From: Amarobacter sp964507025
GTDB lineage: Bacteria; Chloroflexota; Dehalococcoidia; Tepidiformales; Tepidiformaceae
Direction of reading: 5' to 3'
DNA length: 64,000 nucleotides
Assembly: GCA_964507025.1 (NCBI GenBank)
Contig: CAZDOK010000012.1
Coordinates: forward strand, 39,624 to 103,623
The translations under genes were made by a program, and so were the position numbers. Shown here piece after piece: positions 40,601 through 47,667 of the stretch; position 1 is the stretch's first letter; the number at the start of each line of letters is the position of its first letter. Below the pieces are notes generated by a model. That model did not search any database and was not told where the DNA came from. It saw only the letters and a list, made by a program, of their open reading frames with translations.

Positions 40601-41225
40601 GGAAGGCTGGGAGGGACGCGTGAAGGGGCTCGTCCTCCGAATCTTCGAGCTCCGGGAGGCGGACGCCGTACTGGGCGTGAAGCAGGTAAGCGAGGGAAGG
40701 GTTGACCTCGGGCGGGTCATCGGCGGCGGCCTGGAGGATGAGCTCGCGCTCCTGGCGGTTGTAGGCAAGGTCGACGGGTACCAGGACGAGCGGAGAGCGG
40801 AGCTGGTGGCCTTCGTTGTCCTTCCAGCTGAGCCAGCCGAGGGCGGCGAACAGGACCTGGATTCCCTGTTCGCGGTCGGCGAGGCGGGCACGCTCGATGA
40901 GGCGGGTGGCGGAAGCGAAGGCTTCGATGGCGCGGTCGTCGGCGAGCGGCTGGGGGGCATCGGGCGCGAAGTTGCGGGCGGTCAGGGCGATGGCGCCCTC
41001 GTTGACGAGGAGGAGATCCCAGAGGTCGGCCGGGAGGGCGGGAAGGGCGAGGGTGGTGCGCGTGGGCCGGTGGTTGATACCGCGGTTGCGCCGGGTGACA
41101 TCGAGGAGCTCGCGCTTCCAGCGTTCGATGCGGAGACGGAAGGCCTCGGAGAGGGGAGGGGGCGGGGCGGCGGGCGCGGCGGATGGCCGTCGCGAGCCAA
41201 AATCTACGATCGGGTCATCGGCCAC
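37608..41225 (-). CDS. DUF4011-SF1 helicase-PDDEXK nuclease protein
   Basis: A 1205-residue protein. Residues about 25-200 fit DUF4011 (RLRIERWKRELLDVTRRNRG, LGWLSWKDNEGHQLRSPLVL). A split SF1/UPF1-like helicase follows: Walker A GPPGTGKSQT at about 317, motif II VVDEASM at about 808, motif III IIVGDSRQMPP, motif IV-VI MLRAHYRSRDESLIAFSN, VQGDESDVMILSVGYG and LNVAVTRAK. The last 100 residues are a Vsr/MTES-type endonuclease (YRVDIAV, AVECDGPMYF). TATAAT lies 8 nt before GTG 41225. This architecture is reported among single-gene anti-phage candidates; that function is inferred here. Confidence 0.88.
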   Translation of the reverse strand: MADDPIVDFGSRRPSAAPAAPPPPLSEAFRLRIERWKRELLDVTRRNRGINHRPTRTTLALPALPADLWDLLLVNEGAIALTARNFAPDAPQPLADDRAIEAFASATRLIERARLADREQGIQVLFAALGWLSWKDNEGHQLRSPLVLVPVDLAYNRQERELILQAAADDPPEVNPSLAYLLHAQYGVRLPELEDSEDEPLHASLPAFLDAVRSAVAKQDGWVVDEDGPVVDVFAFAKLAMVEEIDRSLHRLAAHPLLHAIAGDEPLPPAAAEPAAQPVDLRYPPGSLRLVVDADAYQLEAVGMAAAGQSFVIEGPPGTGKSQTITNIIAELMAQGRRVLFVAEKRVAREVVLENLAKAGLAEACLHLAANAGAKSRADAKAQVIKEIIDTLDAGSPLPPPDPALPQRYGEIRQRLNAYAAALSRPLGESGWTSTYDVIGTAIQLAPNRRDVADIPAIDNLGRFWLDDVLDEAKSLDAFKPAELALMAGPWSALRWTSCDPDQQARLRSALETLASASPRLEPIAGPVLGPSLPPAAALTPAAVGDLAAYLERVAIYRRKSGSFLRFLDPAFYSARGHLKQFLAAGYRETHAEATAAASLHDVEAALAGAFAIAADAFAAAAPSSAPIGDISAWATALLADIDALPVATEIAAVLARLEPLGMRAAAVSLLADPSTHGQLEAVMRASIYAAWARHALQGDLGLTPDQHQRLVDSFARLDGEMIGWARSAVLAEVRARRPRSVNNAIMAPLVKYARAKRRPALRTMLGNAREAIQSLKPALFMSPLAAAQYLCHEDGNTYQFDAVIVDEASMIPTPDMVVALSLAPQAIIVGDSRQMPPTNFFNKEIAAFAPDGPEEEEITFESILDEAAPLLPSTMLRAHYRSRDESLIAFSNVFFYDGRLIAFPDAWGDRPESGVRFELVADAIYGRGGTRSNPAEAVRALDVLRAELQASDFQKQVAITAMSIAQQQEIVQQLEQAASGDAAVRRWLDSGGLVRNLETVQGDESDVMILSVGYGKDADGRMILNFGPLGQEKGERRLNVAVTRAKWKTVVVSSIRSGDIDPARTSSTGTLRLRDYLDYAERGPAALPATPVTAAAPPRPFEHVVRAALEARGLQCATQVGVGGYRVDIAVRHPEDPERFVLAVECDGPMYFNAPACRDRDLGHIGVLKRMGWQVHRVHAPAWFRDPEAEVQRILERYRAAVGT

Positions 41226-41264
41226 GGGAACCGATTATAGGGGCGGGCGGTAACGGGAGCCCCT

Positions 41265-42842
41265 TCAGGGGCCGCCGGGAGGGGGGAGGTAGCGCTCCTC
41301 GGCGGGGGAGGGGGCGGCCGCCGTGCGCTCTTGCCACCAGAGCAACATGCCCAGCGTGAAGGCGCCGAGCGAATCGGAGACGAGGTCGTTGAACGTATCC
41401 CAGCGGCCCTGTGTGCGCGTGGTGTGGAACACGCGGTCGCCGAGGTATTCGTAGACCTCCCAGGCGATGCCGACGGCGATGCCGATCGCGACGGCGAGGT
41501 ACAGGCGCTCGACGGCAGGGCGGGTTGAGCCACGGCGGGTCGCGAGTGCGTGGAGGACATCGTAGGCGGCGGCGGTGATGGCAGCGGTGCCCATGAAGTG
41601 GGTGAGCTTGTCGTACTCGTCGATGCGGGCGTAGAGGTTGCCATCGGTACCGAGCACATCGGCGTAGCTGCAGACGATGGCGATGCCGTGCGTCAGGGCG
41701 GAGAGGCCGCCCTGGCGGGAAAAGACGAACTCGCCGGCGAGGAGGAGGACAATCGAGGCACCGACCTGGAAGAAGAGGTAACCCCAGAAGTCGGTGAAGC
41801 CGGGGTCGAGGAGCTGGGCGACGCCGAGGTAGAGGAACAGGCCCCCGAGAGAAAGGACGGTGAAGCGGACTCGCCGGGCGCCGGCGGGGCCAGGCCGATG
41901 GGCTTCGAGCCAGGCCCGAGTATGACCGGGCGTGGCGCGGAGGAGATTCCAGTGCCGCAGGGCGAGTGCGGGCAGCACGGCGATGATGGTGCCAATGACG
42001 CCATCAACCCAGTAGTGATTGCCTGTGACGATGACGGTGGTCTGCATGGCGATCCCAGGCAGAAGGGCGATGGCCCAGAAGCGGCGGCCGCGGTAGGGGA
42101 GCGCGAGGATGTAACCGGTGAGCGAGAGCCAGCCGACGTGGAGGCTGGGGATGGCCGCGTACTCGTTGGCGAAGGCGTGCTCGCGGCCGAGGGAAACGAC
42201 GGTATCGTCAATGCCAAGTTCGGGCATGAGGCGGGGCGGCGCCGTGGGGAACGCCATGATGAGCGCTAGGGCGAAGATGGTGGAGAGCCCGAGGGCGTTG
42301 CGGTAGAGGCGGTAGCGTTCCGGGCTGGCGAAGTAGAGCCAGACGATGGTGCCCGCGACGACGGCCAGGAAGCCGTGGGAGTAGAAGGCGTTGAAGGAGT
42401 GGGTGAGCCAGTCGGCGCGGGTGAGGAGCGATTGGAAGTCGGGCTCGACAAAGGTGCCGAGAGCGCGTTCGAAATCGACGACGCGGGTTGCGTTGCGCAT
42501 GGCGGGTTGGGGTTCGGAGACGACCTGGAAGCGGGCGACTTCGTAGGCGAGGAACCCCGCCATGACGGTGGCGAGCTGGCGGGCGAAGGCGGACGCGCCG
42601 CGCGGGTCGATGGGGCGGTGGCGGAGGAGGAGCAGGCCGGCGAGGGCGACGGCCATGGAAATGGAGGGGTGGCCGGTTTGGATGAAGCCAGCGAGACCAG
42701 AGGCGGTCACCAGGAGCGCTATTGCGGTGGTGGTGGCGCTGCGGAAAGAGGCGAACACGACGGCGAGGGAGGCGACGAGCAATGCCGCCTCGAACGCGTT
42801 GCCGGGCGTGTTGAGCCGAATGGCCTCGATGAATTCGCTCAC
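41265..42842 (-). CDS. PAP2-like phosphatase fused to DUF2238 (YjdF) domain
   Basis: A 525-residue polytopic membrane protein. The N-terminal half is an inositol-phosphotransferase/PAP2-like domain with the active-site pair AIPSLHVGWLSLTGY and VTGNHYWVDGVIG. The C-terminal half is a DUF2238/YjdF-type domain: ARIDEYDKLTHFMGTAAITA, GIAWEVYEYLGD and DTFNDLVSDSLGAFTLGML. GTG 42842 follows GGAGGTC. Fusion of a lipid-phosphate enzyme and an uncharacterised membrane domain suggests an envelope lipid task. It is 40 nt upstream of nothing on its strand except the helicase gene promoter. Confidence 0.85.
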   Translation of the reverse strand: MSEFIEAIRLNTPGNAFEAALLVASLAVVFASFRSATTTAIALLVTASGLAGFIQTGHPSISMAVALAGLLLLRHRPIDPRGASAFARQLATVMAGFLAYEVARFQVVSEPQPAMRNATRVVDFERALGTFVEPDFQSLLTRADWLTHSFNAFYSHGFLAVVAGTIVWLYFASPERYRLYRNALGLSTIFALALIMAFPTAPPRLMPELGIDDTVVSLGREHAFANEYAAIPSLHVGWLSLTGYILALPYRGRRFWAIALLPGIAMQTTVIVTGNHYWVDGVIGTIIAVLPALALRHWNLLRATPGHTRAWLEAHRPGPAGARRVRFTVLSLGGLFLYLGVAQLLDPGFTDFWGYLFFQVGASIVLLLAGEFVFSRQGGLSALTHGIAIVCSYADVLGTDGNLYARIDEYDKLTHFMGTAAITAAAYDVLHALATRRGSTRPAVERLYLAVAIGIAVGIAWEVYEYLGDRVFHTTRTQGRWDTFNDLVSDSLGAFTLGMLLWWQERTAAAPSPAEERYLPPPGGP

Positions 42843-43014
42843 TGACGACCTCCGGCGGGTGGGGCGGTACCCCACCGGGGCTTTGAGAACGCGCAGCATA
42901 TACGGCCGGACGCGGATTGCCATCACCCGAACGGATGAGGCGCGGGCGGCGACGGGCTGGCGGGCTCCCGGGTGCCTGCGAGCCGATGGCAGACCTCCGG
43001 GCATTCGGGTTGGC

Positions 43015-43020
43015 TATACT
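43015..43020 (+). promoter_or_regulatory. -10 box of SPFH gene
   Basis: TATACT at 43015-43020, about 43 nt before ATG 43064; the leader contains AAAGGGG as ribosome site. The -35 region is not clear. Confidence 0.4.
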
Positions 43021-43063
43021 GTCGGTCCAGGCCCCGGGATGACCGGGCGGAAAGGGGCAACTC

Positions 43064-43996
43064 ATGGGTGGACTCATCGTCCTCGGCGTCGTGGTGGTGC
43101 TGGGGCTCATCGTGCTGTTCTCGTCGCTTTTCACGGTGGGGCAACAGACGGCGGCGCTCGTCGAGCGGTTTGGGAAGTTCAAGCGCGTGGCGCGGCCCGG
43201 CCTGAACGTCAAGGTGCCAATCATCGACCGGGTGGCCGGGCGGGTGAACCTTCGGGTGCAACAGCTGGACGTGAACGTTGAGACGAAGACGCTGGACAAC
43301 GTTTTCGTCCACACGATCGTTGCCGTGCAGTACATGGTGATCCCGGACCGGGTGTACGACGCGTTCTACAGGCTCGATCAGCCGACGGTGCAAATCACGG
43401 CGTACGTGTTCGACACGGTGCGGGCGCGAGTGCCCAAGATGGAGCTGGACGACGTGTTCGAGCGGAAGGACGAGGTCGCGATCGCCGTGAAGCAGGAACT
43501 TTCGGGCGAGATGGGAGAGTTCGGCTACCAGATCGTGCAGGCGCTGGTCACGGACATCGATCCAGACAAGAAGGTGAAGGAATCGATGAACGAGATCAAC
43601 GCGGCGAAGCGGCTGCGCGAGGCGGCGCAGGAGCGCGGCGAGGCGGACAAGATCCTGAAGGTGAAAGCGGCGGAGGCGGAGGCAGAGAGCAAGGCGCTCC
43701 AGGGCCAGGGCATCGCGAACCAGCGGCGGGCGATCATCGATGGCCTGCGCGAATCGGTGGACCAGTTTGCCCAGAGCATCTCGGGAACGACGCCGGAGAG
43801 CATCATGCAGCTGGTGCTCATGACGCAGCATTACGACACGGTGAAGGAGATCGGCGCGTCGTCGCGGGCGAACACGATTTTCGTTCCGTATTCGCCGGGT
43901 GGGATGGCGGACCTTGCGGCGCAGATGCGTGATGCGCTCATCGGGGCGAATGCGGCGACGCAGAACATCGATGTGGACGCATCGCGTGATTCGTAG
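43064..43996 (+). CDS. SPFH/Band 7 (stomatin-like) membrane protein
   Basis: A 310-residue protein anchored by one N-terminal helix (GGLIVLGVVVVLGLIVLFSS) with an SPFH domain (QQTAALVERFGKFKRVARPG, LNVKVPIIDRVAGRVNLRVQ, LDNVFVHTIVAVQYMVIPD) and a coiled coil (AAKRLREAAQERGEADKILK). It belongs with the stomatin/hypersensitive-induced-response group that forms membrane scaffolds. Usually paired with an NfeD protein, which is absent here. It ends exactly where the converging GrpB gene ends. Confidence 0.9.
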   Translation: MGGLIVLGVVVVLGLIVLFSSLFTVGQQTAALVERFGKFKRVARPGLNVKVPIIDRVAGRVNLRVQQLDVNVETKTLDNVFVHTIVAVQYMVIPDRVYDAFYRLDQPTVQITAYVFDTVRARVPKMELDDVFERKDEVAIAVKQELSGEMGEFGYQIVQALVTDIDPDKKVKESMNEINAAKRLREAAQERGEADKILKVKAAEAEAESKALQGQGIANQRRAIIDGLRESVDQFAQSISGTTPESIMQLVLMTQHYDTVKEIGASSRANTIFVPYSPGGMADLAAQMRDALIGANAATQNIDVDASRDS

Positions 43997-45054
43997 CTAG
44001 CGGCGGCGCTCGGCGCTGGGGACTTCGCCCTCCCAGCCGGCATCGCGGAGGATGCGTTCGATGAGGTCCGTCTTGCCTTCCTGGTAGGCCTGGCGGTCGC
44101 GGGCGTGGATCGCAGCCAGGCTGAGCTTCAAGCTGCCGTAGGCGTCGCGGTCCGGCGGGTTGGCGCGCAGGTGGTCGCGGAACAGCCGGTGTTTTCGGGC
44201 TTCGAGGCTGGTGTCTTCGAGCGCGTGGAGGTGGTGGGTGACGGCGCCGGCCGCGTCTTCCCTGATGAAGTAATGGCGGCGAAAATGCCGTTTTCGCCAC
44301 AGTACCAGTAACCGAGCTCCTCGACCTGGCGGACGAGCGGGCGGGCAGCGTCGAAGTCCTCGATCACGAGCATCATGTCGATGATCGGCTTTGCAGCCAG
44401 GCCCGGGACCGCGGTGCTGCCAACGTGCTCAACGTCGAGGATGGCCTGGCCAAGGACCTCGCGGAGGCGGGCGGCTTCGCCTTCGAACTCACCAGGCCAT
44501 GCGGGGTCGTACGGTGAGACTTCGACAGTATCCACGGGGAGACCGGCGATTGCGCGGTAGATGGGCCGGATGGCGGCTGTCTTGCCTCCGGTGTAGAGGA
44601 GGATGTCGTTCGGGTAGCGGGCGGCGAGGTCGCGTTTCGCGGCGGCGTAGGTCTCGCGGGCGGCAGGAGTGCGACGGAGGTAATCGCGGAAGGCGAGCAG
44701 GCGGGCGGCATCGTCGTGGCCTTCGGGGTACATGTGGAGATGGAAGATGTCGAGCTCTCCGGGCACCGGCGACGGGAGGTCGAAGTAGCGACGGCCAGGA
44801 ATGCCCGCGATGCCATGGTAGACGTAGCCGAGTGAGCGGATGGGTTCGATCAATGCTTCGCCGGCTGCGAAGTCCGGCACGAAGAGGACCATATCGATGA
44901 TCGGCTTGGCGGCGAGGCCGGGAACGGCGGTGCTGCCGACGTGCTCGATTCTGAAGGCATCACCGGGGAGCGCGGCACGGATGCGACCGGCCTCGGCTGC
45001 GAAACGCACTGGCCAGGCGGGGTCGGACTCGACGACGCGAAGGCGTTTGGACAC
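43997..45054 (-). pseudogene. Tandem GrpB-family gene, second copy frameshifted
   Basis: Two GrpB (UPF0157, nucleotidyltransferase-like) domains in one gene. Copy 1 is complete: IEHVGSTAVPGLAAKPIIDM, GRRYFDLPSPVPGELDIFHL. Copy 2 begins VEHVGSTAVPGLAAKPIIDM and reaches GENGIF, where the frame breaks at the A-run 44282-44285 (plus strand). Restoring one T on the coding strand continues as RRHYFIREDAAGAVTHHLHA and runs to a TAG at 43997-43999, abutting the SPFH stop. Read straight through, the frame ends at 44128 with an arginine/threonine-rich tail. A one-base deletion or a sequencing error in the homopolymer explains it. Start GTG 45054. Confidence 0.8.
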
Positions 45055-45086
45055 CTGGGCCTCCCGATCAGGCGGGCAGAGCGGGA

Positions 45087-45431
45087 TTAGTGCGCGGGAG
45101 CGTGACCGGCGCCGTGGCTGTCGTGGGCATCGCCGTGGCCGCCGGAGTCGGAGGGGAGGTCGCGCGAGCGCATGATGCTGATGGGGGCAACCCAGGAGGG
45201 GTTTTCGGGGAATCCGCCGACCTGGCGCTTGAAGAGGTAAAGGGTGCCCATGACTATCGCGCCGACTGCGACGCCGGCAAGCGACCAGAGGGCAGCCGGC
45301 ACGACATCGTTGCCACTCCCGGCGGCCGTGGTGTGGCCACCGTCGTCATCCGCGGCGGCGGGGGCGATCAGTGCGAGCGCTGCGAACGCAAGGGCGGAAA
45401 CGAGGGCCAGGCGGAGGATGAGCGTCTTCAT
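45087..45431 (-). CDS. Exported membrane protein with His-rich tail
   Basis: A 114-residue protein: signal or first membrane segment (TLILRLALVSALAFAALALI), acidic spacer (ADDDGGHTTAAGSGND), a second membrane segment (ALWSLAGVAVGAIVMGTLYL) and a cytoplasmic tail ending in GGHGDAHDSHGAGHAPAH. The tail may bind metal. TACACT lies 10 nt before ATG 45431. Similar small His-tailed proteins accompany cytochrome or menaquinol complexes in Chloroflexota, but I cannot assign one here. Confidence 0.65.
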   Translation of the reverse strand: MKTLILRLALVSALAFAALALIAPAAADDDGGHTTAAGSGNDVVPAALWSLAGVAVGAIVMGTLYLFKRQVGGFPENPSWVAPISIMRSRDLPSDSGGHGDAHDSHGAGHAPAH

Positions 45432-45710
45432 ACCGGAGTGGAGTGTAGCGAGAACCGGGGGTGTGAACCACCGTGCGACGAGGGCAACAAAAAAGGGCCG
45501 GTGGATGTGTGGAGCGGACACAGCATCCAGCGCGACCCAACACATTTTTAGCACCCGCTAAACAGGTCTGCAAGGGGTTTGGTGAAGGAAGTTCATCACG
45601 ATTTGTGGCCCGCGATAGACTAACGGCCCGCTGAGGCAGTCCCTTTCGGCGGTACAAGGGAGTAGAGTTCGTGCCCAAAGTAGCGCCACACGAGGCGAGG
45701 AGAACCACAG
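45432..45710. other. Non-coding stretch upstream of UspA gene
   Basis: About 280 nt without an ORF. It contains an imperfect hairpin (GGATGTGTG 45503-45511 with CACAgCATCC 45519-45528), an A6 run (45489-45494) and TAGACT at about 45617, a possible -10 box of the universal stress gene leader. A further stem TCCCTT/AAGGGA lies in that leader. No known riboswitch is recognised. Confidence 0.3.
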
Positions 45711-46208
45711 ATGAAAGCCGTAGTTCCGCTGGATGGGAGCGACACCGCGATGGGCATCATGCCGACCGTGCGGCGGTTGGTGGAGATGTCGCCGGGGATC
45801 GAGATTCACTTCTTGCGGGTGGTGGACCCGAAGGACGTGCGCGGGCGGCTGGAGCATGTGGTTGATGAGCCTCCGGCCGTTTCGGTTGGTTCAACGGCGG
45901 TGCAGGGCCCGCAGCCGAGGCTCGTGGAAAGCCATGGCGAGGCGATGACGCGGAAGGGCATCGAGTTGCGGGAACAGCTTGAAGCGATCGCGGCAAGAGA
46001 GCTGGCCGATGCCACGACAGCGGCCCACGTGAAGTGGTCGGGAAATGCGGCGCAGGCGATCACGGAGCTGGCGAATGAGCTAGATGCCGACGTCATCGTG
46101 ATGGCGACACATGGGCGGTCGGGACTTTCGCACATGCTGGCGGGGAGCGTGGCCGAGGCCGTGATCCGAAATAGCGGTCGGCCCGTACTGGTGCAGAAGC
46201 CGGGGTAA
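45711..46208 (+). CDS. Universal stress protein (UspA family)
   Basis: A 165-residue UspA-type protein. The N-terminal strand is MKAVVPLDGSDTAMGIMPTV and the C-terminal ATP-type motif is VMATHGRSGLSHMLAGSVAE (GxxGxxG-x9-GS), followed by AVIRNSGRPVLVQKPG. Residues 60-90 are an insertion. These proteins bind ATP and are induced by stress or oxygen changes. AGGCGAGGAGAACC precedes ATG 45711. Single gene with a long non-coding leader. Confidence 0.92.
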   Translation: MKAVVPLDGSDTAMGIMPTVRRLVEMSPGIEIHFLRVVDPKDVRGRLEHVVDEPPAVSVGSTAVQGPQPRLVESHGEAMTRKGIELREQLEAIAARELADATTAAHVKWSGNAAQAITELANELDADVIVMATHGRSGLSHMLAGSVAEAVIRNSGRPVLVQKPG

Positions 46209-46280
46209 AGGCGGGGAGTTCGGCCAGGACGATTGTTTGGGGAGCGATGTGGTGCGGCGGGTGCGTACAATCGAGGCCCG

Positions 46281-47633
46281 ATGGACCCGCGCATCCAGTA
46301 CGCGTTGACCGCGGATGGCGCTAGCGTGGCGTTCTGGTCGCTGGGGAGCGGTCCCCCGGTGATCCAGATGCCAATGATGCCGTTTACGCACATCCAGATG
46401 GAGTGGCAGGACCCGGACTTCAATTCCTGGTACACGGCGCTGCTCCAGCGGTTCCGGCTGATCCGGTATGACACGCGGGGGTGCGGGCTTTCATCGGCGG
46501 AAGGGCAGACGTACTCGTTGGAGACCATGGTCGAAGACCTGCGGGCGGTGGCGGACCGGGCGGGGGTGCAGCAGTTCGGATTGTTCGCGCCGGTGCAGGC
46601 AGGCCCTGCGGCGATCGCCTTCGCGGCGCGGAACCCGGAGCGGGTGAACCGGCTGGTGTTGTGGATGGCCGTTCAGCACGGTTCCGACATGCGGACGCCG
46701 CGCTTCGAGGCGTTGCGGCAACTGAGCGTGACGGACTGGGGACTGTTCTGTGAGGCGGCGGCCCATGCGATCGTCGCAGGCTGGGAGAATGCGCCCACGG
46801 CGCACCGGATCGCACGAATCATGCGAGAGTCATCGAGTGCGGCGATCCACGAGGCGCTGCTGAACGATTACCTTGAATCGGACATCTCGCAGTTGTTGCC
46901 CGAGGTGCGATGCCCGGTCATGGTGGCCCACCGGATGGAAGGTGGTGCGCCACCGCCGACGACGGCACGGCGGCTCGCGGCCTCGATGCGCGATGCGAGC
47001 CTGGCGCCGTTCCCCGGGAGCTCGATGCTGTTCCTGACACAGGAGGCGGGCGTCATCGCGCGGGGCGTTTCGGAGTTCCTGAACGTGGACGAAGAGCCGG
47101 CGCGCCAACCGGTACCGGCCTCGGGGTTCTGCACGCTGCTGTACACAGATATCGAGGGGCACACGAGCATCATCCGCAGGCTGGGCGATGAGCGCGGCCG
47201 CATCGTGCTCCGGGAGCACGAGCGGATCACGCGGCAGGCGCTGGCAGCACACGACGGGACAGAGGTGCTCTCGACGGGTGATGGGTTCCTGGCACGATTC
47301 GCCACGGCGCAAGCAGCGCTGGAATGCGCGGCGGAGCTCCAGCGTGAGCTCGCCGACGCGAGTGCCGATCTGCCCGTGGAGCTGCGGGTGCGTGTGGGTA
47401 TCAACGCCGGCGAGCCGATCGCCGAGGGCGATGAGCTCTTCGGCGCGGCGGTGGTGAACACGGAGCGGATCGCGGGGATGGCGGAGGGGGGCGAGGTGCT
47501 TGTGGCCAACGTCGTGCGGGAGCTGGCGGTGGGCAAAGGTTTCGCGTTCGCCGACCGTGGCGAGGTGGCATTGCCGGGGCTGGATGAGCCGGTCCGGGTG
47601 TGGGAGCTGCTCTGGGCGATCACGGCAACCTGA
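46281..47633 (+). CDS. Alpha/beta-hydrolase-like sensor fused to class III cyclase
   Basis: A 450-residue protein. Residues 1-265 have the alpha/beta-hydrolase fold (IRYDTRGCGLSS, then the elbow LFAPVQAGPAA), but the nucleophile position holds Gln106 instead of Ser, so it should not be catalytic. Residues about 280-450 form a class III adenylate/guanylate cyclase: metal Asp in LLYTDIEGHTS and in STGDGFLARFATAQAALE, then VRVGINAGEPIAEGDELFGA and the NTERIAGMAEGGEVLV region. The likely role is ligand-sensing control of cAMP or cGMP. TACAAT (46266-46271) lies 9 nt before ATG 46281 with no ribosome site. Confidence 0.88.
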   Translation: MDPRIQYALTADGASVAFWSLGSGPPVIQMPMMPFTHIQMEWQDPDFNSWYTALLQRFRLIRYDTRGCGLSSAEGQTYSLETMVEDLRAVADRAGVQQFGLFAPVQAGPAAIAFAARNPERVNRLVLWMAVQHGSDMRTPRFEALRQLSVTDWGLFCEAAAHAIVAGWENAPTAHRIARIMRESSSAAIHEALLNDYLESDISQLLPEVRCPVMVAHRMEGGAPPPTTARRLAASMRDASLAPFPGSSMLFLTQEAGVIARGVSEFLNVDEEPARQPVPASGFCTLLYTDIEGHTSIIRRLGDERGRIVLREHERITRQALAAHDGTEVLSTGDGFLARFATAQAALECAAELQRELADASADLPVELRVRVGINAGEPIAEGDELFGAAVVNTERIAGMAEGGEVLVANVVRELAVGKGFAFADRGEVALPGLDEPVRVWELLWAITAT

Positions 47634-47667
47634 CAAGACCGGGGGGCGGACGCATAATCCGTGGCCG

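Noticed and set aside
45489..45528. Minus-strand terminator before the UspA gene
   Set aside because: The stem is bulged and the T6 tract is 8 nt away; there is no minus-strand gene for it to end.
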